Source of the DNA: CAJBVG01 sp044337515 | GTDB lineage: Bacteria > Bacteroidota > Bacteroidia > Sphingobacteriales > Sphingobacteriaceae | Reading direction: 5' to 3' | DNA: 20,288 nucleotides | Assembly (NCBI GenBank): GCA_044337515.1 | Contig: JBIINK010000040.1 | Span: 1 to 20,288, forward strand | Shown: piece after piece, positions 14,567 through 20,288 of the stretch | How positions within the stretch are numbered: the stretch's first letter is position 1 | Layout: every line of letters begins with the position of its first letter | Made by a program: the position numbers and the translations under genes | The notes under the pieces: model-generated | The model's database searches: none | The model's input: the letters and a program-made list of their open reading frames with translations, nothing else | What the model was told of the DNA's origin: nothing

Positions 14567-16120
14567 TTGAACAAAGAACTTGTTATTAATGCCACACCTA
14601 CAGGCGTAGTGTTGGCTTTAATGCAGGACAAGCAACTGATTGAATTACATCACGAAAAAGTTAATAACAACTTTTCTGTGGGTGATATTTATCTTGGACG
14701 TATCAAAAAGATAATGCCCGGCTTGAACGCTGCATTCGTAGATGTAGGCTATGAAAAAGATGCCTTCCTACATTACCTCGACCTTGGTTCGCAGGTACAA
14801 ACCCTATTGAAATATACAAAGCGTGTACGTACTGCACCTAAAAATGAAGTGATCAAACTTGATAGCTTCCGTTTAGAGCAAGACATTAACAAAAGCGGTA
14901 AGATTTCTGAGGTATTGGGTAAAAACCTAATCATTCCAGTACAAATTGCTAAAGAACCTATTTCATCTAAAGGACCACGTTTGAGTTCTGAAATTTCTAT
15001 GGCAGGTCGCTATGTTGTTTTAGTACCTTTCTCTGATGCCATTTCGGTATCAAAGAAAATAAAGACAGCTGGAGAAAGAAATCGCTTAAAGAAAATCATA
15101 GAAAGCGTGAAGCCTAAGAACTTTGGCGTTATTATTCGTACGGTATCTGAAGGAAAAGGTGTTGGTGAACTTCATAATGACTTAAATGAGCTTGTGGCTC
15201 GTTGGGAGAATTTCAGCAATAAACTAATTACCACTGAACCCGGAAAGCGAATATTAGGGGAGATGGATAAAACAGCTACCGTATTACGTGATATGCTAAA
15301 TGCCTCTTTCAATAATATCCATGTAGATAGTCCTGAAATATATGAGGATATTAAAACCTACATCCATCAAATAGCTCCAGAGCAAGAGAAAATTGTAAAA
15401 CTTTACAAAGGTAAAGAGCAAATTTTCGAACATTTTGGGGTTGAACGTCAGATTAAAGGACTATTTGGTAAAACGGTTAATATTCATGGTGGTGCTTATT
15501 TAATTATTGAGCATACAGAAGCACTACACGTAATTGATGTAAACTCTGGAAACAGAACATCTACAGAAGTAACTCAAGAAGAAAATGCATTACAGGTAAA
15601 CATGGAAGCAGCAAAAGAAATTGCTCGCCAACTTCGTTTACGTGATATGGGTGGTATTATTGTTGTCGATTTTATTGACATGCATAAAGCCGCTAATAAA
15701 AAGATATTATTCGATCATCTACGTGAATTAATGTTAGAAGATCGCGCTAAACATACCATCTTACCTCCTAGTCGTTTCGGCTTAGTACAAATTACTCGTC
15801 AACGTGTTCGCCCGGAAATGAGTATTGTTACAGTAGAGAAATGCCCAAGTTGTGGTGGTACAGGTGAAATTCGTGCAAGTATTATCTTACTTGATGATAT
15901 TGAGAACAACTTAAACTATGTTCTAAATGAGCAAAATGAAAAAGGTATTACTTTAACAGTTCACCCATTCATTGAAGCTTATTTGAAAAAGGGCTTAATT
16001 TCTCGACAGATTAAATGGTACTTCAAATACAAGAAATGGATTACAGTAAAGGCTGATAATAACTATCAGTATTTACAATACAAACTTTTCAATTCTAAGC
16101 AGGAAGAAATCGTTTTGTAA
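14567..16120 (+). CDS. rng: RNase E/G-family endoribonuclease
   Basis: A 517-residue endoribonuclease of the RNase G type, near the usual 480-520 length. Residues 35 to about 125 form the S1 RNA-binding domain ('GDIYLGRIKKIMPGLNAAFVDVG'). The DNase I-like catalytic part carries D324 in 'IDVNSGNR' and D368 in 'VVDFIDMH', the two Mg-binding aspartates. The zinc-link cysteines C426-P-S-C429 precede a small C-terminal domain. It processes rRNA and decays mRNA. The start is TTG: the frame has a TGA at 14549-14551, no ATG follows before residue 19, and the N-terminus MNKELVINATPTG is family-like. The leader has a hairpin and a tiny ORF. It lacks the long degradosome scaffold of RNase E. Confidence 0.95.
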   Translation: MNKELVINATPTGVVLALMQDKQLIELHHEKVNNNFSVGDIYLGRIKKIMPGLNAAFVDVGYEKDAFLHYLDLGSQVQTLLKYTKRVRTAPKNEVIKLDSFRLEQDINKSGKISEVLGKNLIIPVQIAKEPISSKGPRLSSEISMAGRYVVLVPFSDAISVSKKIKTAGERNRLKKIIESVKPKNFGVIIRTVSEGKGVGELHNDLNELVARWENFSNKLITTEPGKRILGEMDKTATVLRDMLNASFNNIHVDSPEIYEDIKTYIHQIAPEQEKIVKLYKGKEQIFEHFGVERQIKGLFGKTVNIHGGAYLIIEHTEALHVIDVNSGNRTSTEVTQEENALQVNMEAAKEIARQLRLRDMGGIIVVDFIDMHKAANKKILFDHLRELMLEDRAKHTILPPSRFGLVQITRQRVRPEMSIVTVEKCPSCGGTGEIRASIILLDDIENNLNYVLNEQNEKGITLTVHPFIEAYLKKGLISRQIKWYFKYKKWITVKADNNYQYLQYKLFNSKQEEIVL

Positions 16121-16160
16121 TATGCTGGTATGCTAATATTAGAATCAGCATATCAGCATA
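16121..16160. terminator. Fold-back element D after the RNase G gene
   Basis: TATGCT occurs at 16121-16126 and 16129-16134; its complement AGCATA occurs at 16147-16152 and 16155-16160. Both arms have an eight-base period, and the central bases pair as G-C and G-U in RNA, giving a 14-base stem. It begins right after the stop codon. It probably ends or stabilises the rng transcript. Confidence 0.7.
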
Positions 16161-16185
16161 TAAATTATTTTTTCTACCTTCAAGT

Positions 16186-17541
16186 ATGAAAAAACAATTA
16201 CTGTTTCTACTCCTACTATTCCCATCAATAGGTTTTGCTCAACAAAACGACTCCTTAACAATCAGTTCGATTTACAAAGCGGCTTTAACCAAAAGCGACT
16301 GTTATGAAAACTTGCGTAGTTTATGTAAAGATATTGGACCACGTTTAACGGGATCTGCAAATGCTGAAAAAGCTGTTCATTACTTTGAAGAGAAAATGAA
16401 ATCGTATGGATTTGATCGAGTATATCTTCAGGAAATGAAAGTTCCTGTTTGGAGAAGACTTGATCAAGCAAAAGCGGAAATTACAACTACCAAAACTAAA
16501 GTGAATGTTTGTGCACTAGGTGGTTCAGTAGCAACCAATCCGAAAGGAATTAAAGCTGAAGTTATTGAAGTAACAACTTTCGAAGAATTAGATAAACTCG
16601 GCGAAAAAAATATTAAAGGAAAAATTGTGTTCTTCAACAGACCAATGGATCCAACCCATATTGAAACATTCCATGCCTATGGAGGTGCAGTAAACCAACG
16701 TGGTAGTGGCGCTTCTAAAGCTGCGAAATATGGAGCGGTTGCTTGTGTTGTACGTTCAATGAATTTACGAATAGACGAGTTCCCACATACTGGAGCGATG
16801 CATTATGATGCAAAATATCCGAAAATTCCTGCTGCTGCAATTTCTACTAGAGATGCAGAATTGTTAAGTGCCTCTATAAAGAAACAATCAACAGAGTTTT
16901 TTATCAAATTTAATTGCGACACATTACCGGATCAAACCTCCTACAATGTTATTGCCGAAATAAAAGGTTCTGAGTTTCCAGAACAGATTATAACTGTTGG
17001 GGGGCATTTAGATTCTTGGGATTTGGGTGAAGGTGCACATGATGATGGTTCAGGTTGTGTTCAATCATTAGAAGTATTACATCTATTTAAAACTTTAGGC
17101 ATAAAACCAAAACGCACCATTCGAGCAGTAATGTTTATGAATGAAGAAAATGGTTTACGAGGTGGAGTGAAATATGCGGACGAGGCAAAACGATTAAACG
17201 AAAATCATATCGCTGCAATCGAAACTGATGCAGGAGGGTTTTCACCTAGAGGATTTGACATTGATGCTTCAAATACTATAATCGATAAAATAAAATCATG
17301 GGAGTTACTATTAAAACCTTATGGCTTACGTGAAATCGAGAAAGGTGGAAGTGGTTCAGACATTGGTCCACTAAAGGCTCCAAATGTTGCGCTAATAGGT
17401 TACCGTCCGGATTCACAACGCTACTTTGATGTACACCATGCAGCAACAGATGTTTTTGAAGCTGTAAATAAAAGAGAATTAGAATTAGGCGCGGCATCTA
17501 TTGCAGCTTTAGTATATTTGATTGATCATTACGGATTATAA
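16186..17541 (+). CDS. M28-family zinc peptidase
   Basis: A 451-residue secreted metallopeptidase with a signal peptide ending GFAQQ. A protease-associated-type region spans about 120-240. The M28 metal ligands are visible: H274 and D276 ('GGHLDSWD'), an Asp in 'HDDGSG' (286-287), the E320-E321 pair ('NEENGLRGG'), D348 ('ETDAGG') and a C-terminal His in 'VHHAATD' (417-418). Overall it resembles carboxypeptidase Q-like M28 enzymes that release amino acids from peptides in the periplasm. The next gene, an M20 peptidase, starts four bases after its stop, so the pair is an operon for peptide breakdown. Confidence 0.9.
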   Translation: MKKQLLFLLLLFPSIGFAQQNDSLTISSIYKAALTKSDCYENLRSLCKDIGPRLTGSANAEKAVHYFEEKMKSYGFDRVYLQEMKVPVWRRLDQAKAEITTTKTKVNVCALGGSVATNPKGIKAEVIEVTTFEELDKLGEKNIKGKIVFFNRPMDPTHIETFHAYGGAVNQRGSGASKAAKYGAVACVVRSMNLRIDEFPHTGAMHYDAKYPKIPAAAISTRDAELLSASIKKQSTEFFIKFNCDTLPDQTSYNVIAEIKGSEFPEQIITVGGHLDSWDLGEGAHDDGSGCVQSLEVLHLFKTLGIKPKRTIRAVMFMNEENGLRGGVKYADEAKRLNENHIAAIETDAGGFSPRGFDIDASNTIIDKIKSWELLLKPYGLREIEKGGSGSDIGPLKAPNVALIGYRPDSQRYFDVHHAATDVFEAVNKRELELGAASIAALVYLIDHYGL

Positions 17542-17545
17542 TACC

Positions 17546-18727
17546 ATGTTAGAAAAAATAAAATCTCTTTCTGAAAAATATTTTTCTGAAACACAATCGT
17601 ACAGACATCATATTCATTCAAATCCTGAATTGTCTTTTCAAGAATTTGAAACATCAAAATATATACAAAACCATTTAACCGAAATGGGTATTGAGTTTGA
17701 AGTCAAAGCAGAAACTGGAATTGTTGCACACATCAAAGGGAATAATCCTACAAAAAAAGTGGTTGCCTTGCGTGCCGATATTGATGCATTACCTATTCAA
17801 GAATCGAACGAAGTATCTTACAAATCAAAAAACAGTGGAGTAATGCATGCCTGCGGACACGATGTTCACGCATCTTCATTATTAACTGCAGTAAAAATAT
17901 TAAACGAAACAAAATCTGATTGGGAAGGCACTGTAAAAGCAATATTCCAGCCAGCAGAAGAAAAATTGCCTGGTGGTGCAAGTATTATGATTAAAGAAGG
18001 TGCACTTGAAAATCCTAAAGCACATTCTATTATTGGGCAACACGTAATGCCATTAATTGAAACAGGTAAGGTTGGTTTTCGTTCGGGGAAATACATGGCA
18101 TCTACAGATGAGCTTTACATCAAAGTAATTGGTAAAGGTGGACATGGTGCAATGCCACAGTTCAACATCGACCCTGTATTAATCACTTCACATATGATTG
18201 TTGCATTGCAACAAGTAGTGAGTAGAAATGCTGATCCAAAAATGCCATCCGTTTTATCATTCGGAAAAGTAATTGCCAATGGTGCTACTAATGTTATTCC
18301 AAATGAAGTTTTAATTGAAGGAACTTTCCGTACACTTGATGAAGATTGGAGAGCAAAAGCTCACGAACATATTCGCACAATTGCTACTGGCATTGTAGAA
18401 AGTATGGGTGGAAAAATTGAATTAGAAATTAGAAAAGGGTATCCGTTCTTAGTGAACGACGAACGCTTAACAAGTGTTGCAAAAAATGCAGCGATAGAAT
18501 ATTTAGGAGAAGAGAATGTAATCGACTTAGACATCTGGATGGCCGCAGAAGATTTTGCATACTACTCACAAGTAATGCCAGCAAGCTTCTACAGACTAGG
18601 CACCGGAAATAAATCAAAAGGAATAACAGCATCAGTGCATACTCCAAATTTCGACATTGATGAAAATGCATTGAAAATTGGACCGGGGTTGATGGCGTTT
18701 ATTGCGTTAAAAGAACTTGAATTTTAA
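17546..18727 (+). CDS. M20-family amidohydrolase/metallopeptidase
   Basis: A 393-residue cytoplasmic enzyme of the M20 (amidohydrolase, aminoacylase/hippurate hydrolase-like) family. Motifs: 'ALRADIDALPIQE' (74-86), C103-G-H105 in 'MHACGHDVHAS', E138-E139 in 'QPAEEK', H166 in 'IGQHV', the 'GKGGHGAMPQ' loop with H200, and H365 in 'SVHTPNFD'. The metal-ligand set Cys/His/Glu/His/His is that of M20D members, which remove acyl groups from N-acyl amino acids or diaminopimelate; the substrate is open. An in-frame TTG at 17522 would overlap the M28 gene and add eight poor residues, so ATG 17546 is chosen. It is the second gene of the M28-M20 operon. Confidence 0.92.
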   Translation: MLEKIKSLSEKYFSETQSYRHHIHSNPELSFQEFETSKYIQNHLTEMGIEFEVKAETGIVAHIKGNNPTKKVVALRADIDALPIQESNEVSYKSKNSGVMHACGHDVHASSLLTAVKILNETKSDWEGTVKAIFQPAEEKLPGGASIMIKEGALENPKAHSIIGQHVMPLIETGKVGFRSGKYMASTDELYIKVIGKGGHGAMPQFNIDPVLITSHMIVALQQVVSRNADPKMPSVLSFGKVIANGATNVIPNEVLIEGTFRTLDEDWRAKAHEHIRTIATGIVESMGGKIELEIRKGYPFLVNDERLTSVAKNAAIEYLGEENVIDLDIWMAAEDFAYYSQVMPASFYRLGTGNKSKGITASVHTPNFDIDENALKIGPGLMAFIALKELEF

Positions 18728-18737
18728 GTTTATAAAT

Positions 18738-18771
18738 AATTGGTGGCACCACTTAAGTCATGCCACCAATT
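18738..18771. terminator. Hairpin after the M20 gene
   Basis: AATTGGTGGCA (18738-18748) and TGCCACCAATT (18761-18771) form a perfect 11-base stem with a 12-base loop, 10 bases past the M20 stop codon. Likely part of a bidirectional terminator shared with the convergent peroxidase gene. Confidence 0.75.
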
Positions 18772-18777
18772 ACCTGC

Positions 18778-18811
18778 ATAAATGCAACTTTTTTAAAAAA
18801 GTTGCATTTAT
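18778..18811. terminator. 34-base perfect palindrome without a loop
   Basis: ATAAATGCAACTTTTTT (18778-18794) is followed directly by its complement AAAAAAGTTGCATTTAT (18795-18811). The T6/A6 centre can act as U-run in either direction, so it is a likely bidirectional terminator between the convergent M20 and peroxidase genes. It sits six bases after the preceding hairpin. Confidence 0.75.
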
Positions 18812-18851
18812 TAAACTTTTCTTTATTTAACCTACAACCAACACCGATTTT

Positions 18852-20045
18852 TTAATTCAAAAATGGATCACTCCATTTAGCATCGGTGTAAATTGCTGTA
18901 CCTGATAATGTTTTTAAGAAGGCTACTACTGATTGAACTTCTGTTTGATTTAAATGTAGTTGTTGACCAAAGCCATTAGGTTTTAATTTCGGATCTAAGT
19001 TGGTATTGCCATTAGCAATATTTATCGTACCATAATGCCCCACAACTTGTTGTAGTGTTTTAATAACACCTGTATGCATCATTGGAGAATTAACCACACC
19101 ATTTATATTTGCTAAATCTCTTAACGATGGTGCTTTTGTATTAGTAATATCTATTCCAGAACTATTCAACACCCCAATAATACCATTGTTCCCGGAGTTA
19201 GGGGCTATATCAAATTCTGGTGCTTTATGGCAACCATCACAACCTATTCCACCATCTGTTCTATTGCCTGTAGCATCGAAATTTGGAGCTGCTAAGAATA
19301 ATGATTTCCCTGTATTTTCTTGTGCAGTGAAGTTTGGGAAATTCTGGTTATCGTTATTCACTTGTTTTCTTCCAACATCGTATTTAGAATCGAATGATTG
19401 AATACTACGAATAAATTGAGCCATGCATTCTTGCATCTTCGCTTCTGTAATTTCTGATGAACCATACACAAAAGTAAAAAGTTCATTGTAGTAATCTAAG
19501 CCTTGCATCTTAGTTATTAATGTAGCTAAAGTAGGTCGACCATTTAATCCACTATTTCCCATTTCTGCATGGTCTTGTATTGGTCGTGTAGTTTGTACTT
19601 CTAAACTTGCAGCTCGTTCGTCCCAAAAGAATTTATTTTCTACAGAGAACCTTGCATTTACTAAACGCATAGAGTGTCTACCTGTAAGTCCGCCGCTAAC
19701 ACCATGACTAGCTAGAGCAGTATCGCCAAATGCGAATTGTTGTTGATGACAACTTGCACAGGCAACAGTATTATCATAGCTTAATTTTTTATCATAGAAT
19801 AACACTCTTCCTAAAGTTGCTTTTGGATTCGTAATGACATTACCTGCAGTATTATCTTTGATGATGTAAGTAGGCACTTCTTGTGCTGCATAATTTGCTA
19901 AAGAATTCAAATTAATATTAGATCCGAAGGTTGCTGTAATAGCTGGATAAGAATCTGTGGTAGTAGTTGTACTTTCAGTTTTTTTACATTGTTGAAATAA
20001 AAACAATGTACCGAAAAGGGCGAGTAATACAGAGAAGCGTTTCAT
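18852..20045 (-). CDS. Di-haem cytochrome c peroxidase (CcpA/MauG family), probable lipoprotein
   Basis: A 397-residue protein with two CxxCH haem c-binding sites: C96-A-S-C99-H100 and C269-D-G-C272-H273. Family features include 'ATLGRVLFYDKKLSYDNTVACASCH', 'FAFGD' and 'RLVNARF'. Such enzymes reduce hydrogen peroxide in the periplasm with electrons from small cytochromes; some act as other oxidases. The N-terminus is hydrophobic and followed by C20 in 'LFQQC', a poor lipobox (Q at -1), so lipid anchoring is uncertain. A Thr-rich linker follows. The start at 20045 is chosen for its clean signal sequence; an in-frame ATG at 20153 lies inside a hairpin. It is convergent with the M20 gene. Confidence 0.93.
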   Translation of the reverse strand: MKRFSVLLALFGTLFLFQQCKKTESTTTTTDSYPAITATFGSNINLNSLANYAAQEVPTYIIKDNTAGNVITNPKATLGRVLFYDKKLSYDNTVACASCHQQQFAFGDTALASHGVSGGLTGRHSMRLVNARFSVENKFFWDERAASLEVQTTRPIQDHAEMGNSGLNGRPTLATLITKMQGLDYYNELFTFVYGSSEITEAKMQECMAQFIRSIQSFDSKYDVGRKQVNNDNQNFPNFTAQENTGKSLFLAAPNFDATGNRTDGGIGCDGCHKAPEFDIAPNSGNNGIIGVLNSSGIDITNTKAPSLRDLANINGVVNSPMMHTGVIKTLQQVVGHYGTINIANGNTNLDPKLKPNGFGQQLHLNQTEVQSVVAFLKTLSGTAIYTDAKWSDPFLN

Positions 20046-20111
20046 ATCAGTTAGAGTTTGTACCAATATGATAATAATTTTTGAAAAAGGTTTAATAAGA
20101 AGTGTTAGATA

Positions 20112-20157
20112 AGAATTGAGACATGAGAACAATTTGTGTTTCTCATATCTCAATTCT
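20112..20157. terminator. Fold-back element E after the dihydrolipoamide acetyltransferase gene
   Basis: AGAATTGAGACATGAGAA (20112-20129) pairs with TTCTCATATCTCAATTCT (20140-20157) over 18 bases with one mismatch and a 10-base loop. Each arm carries the word TGAGA/TCTCA twice at a seven-base period. It lies seven bases past the stop codon at 20165, on the minus-strand side, and before the peroxidase gene. Confidence 0.75.
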
Positions 20158-20164
20158 AAAATCT

Positions 20165-20288
20165 TTATACTAGTAAACGTACCGGTTCTTCTAATAATGA
20201 TTTTACGGTTTGCAAGAATGCAGCACCTGTAGCACCATCAACAACACGGTGATCGCATGATAGTGTTAATTTCATAATGTTACCTGGT
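20165..20288 (-). CDS. pdhC: Dihydrolipoamide acetyltransferase, C-terminal end (partial)
   Basis: The minus strand from the right edge to a TAA at 20165-20167 encodes about 40 residues: PGNIMKLTLSCDHRVVDG, then ATGAAFLQTVKSLLEEPVRLLV. The D-H-R-V-V-D-G segment is the catalytic HxxxDG motif of 2-oxoacid dehydrogenase E2 acyltransferases, and the end matches what I recall of the pyruvate dehydrogenase E2 in Bacteroidota. E2 forms the core of the complex and transfers acetyl groups to CoA. The N-terminal lipoyl and E1-binding domains lie outside the window. A 2-oxoglutarate or branched-chain E2 is less likely from the sequence. Confidence 0.85.
   Translation of the reverse strand, partial: PGNIMKLTLSCDHRVVDGATGAAFLQTVKSLLEEPVRLLV

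Noticed and set aside
17522..17545. TTG start at 17522 for the M20 peptidase
   Set aside because: It overlaps the M28 gene, adds residues not typical of the family, and a good ATG at 17546 follows the M28 stop by four bases.
20046..20153. Upstream start at 20153 for the peroxidase
   Set aside because: It would put the coding start inside the fold-back after pdhC and bury the signal peptide; ATG 20045 is clean.
1..20288. tRNA, rRNA, insertion sequence, prophage or defence genes
   Set aside because: None was seen by eye: no tRNA-like cloverleaf, transposase, integrase or restriction/toxin gene; this is a by-eye check, not a search.

Overview
The window is an AT-rich chromosomal stretch from a member of the Bacteroidota, most likely a flavobacterium-like or related gliding/T9SS lineage. 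The evidence is the gliding genes gldD and gldE, two proteins with C-terminal type A sorting domains of the type IX secretion system, many SPI and lipoprotein signal peptides ending in the Bacteroidota style (…NAQ, …SAQ, …LAC, …VSC), near absence of Shine-Dalgarno sequences, and a few TAnnTTTG-like -7 boxes. No mobile element, phage gene, CRISPR array or tRNA/rRNA was seen. Most of the content is core or envelope-related.

Layout. 1-300: a heptamer tandem array with a fold-back, lying at the 3' end of a rhodanese gene (301-618, minus). 765-3397 (plus): an APC-family amino acid permease, then a penicillin-binding/beta-lactamase-like lipoprotein hydrolase. 3472-4164 (minus): a small T9SS-sorted protein, divergent from 4297-6363 (plus), a large T9SS-sorted Omp28-like protein with a CGWC thioredoxin motif. 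After a strong hairpin terminator comes 6478-9504 (plus): TlpA-like thioredoxin, DUF6029-like outer-membrane barrel and an Omp28-like CGNC lipoprotein. 9596-13029 (minus): mutY-ssb-gldE-gldD, a gene order I recall as common in Bacteroidota. 13149-14426 (plus): HU-family protein, TPR membrane protein and an unlisted 29-residue basic protein of the AURKAIP1/COX24 (mS38-like) type. 14567-16120: an RNase E/G-family ribonuclease with a TTG start and a structured leader. 16186-18727: M28 and M20 metallopeptidases. 18852-20045 (minus): a di-haem cytochrome c peroxidase. 20165-20288 (minus): the C-terminus of a dihydrolipoamide acetyltransferase, cut by the window edge.

The genes suggest three themes: envelope thiol chemistry and surface proteins (4297-9504), genome/RNA maintenance plus gliding (9596-16120), and peptide/amino-acid catabolism (permease, M28, M20). 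The most unusual pattern is in the spacers. Five gene ends carry fold-back elements with the same architecture (a short word in two or more copies on one arm, its complement at the same spacing on the other), but each locus uses a different word.

The best candidates for something undescribed are this spacer family, the three-CxxC Omp28/TlpA/DUF6029 envelope cluster, and the RNase G leader with its hairpin and abutting 12-codon ORF.
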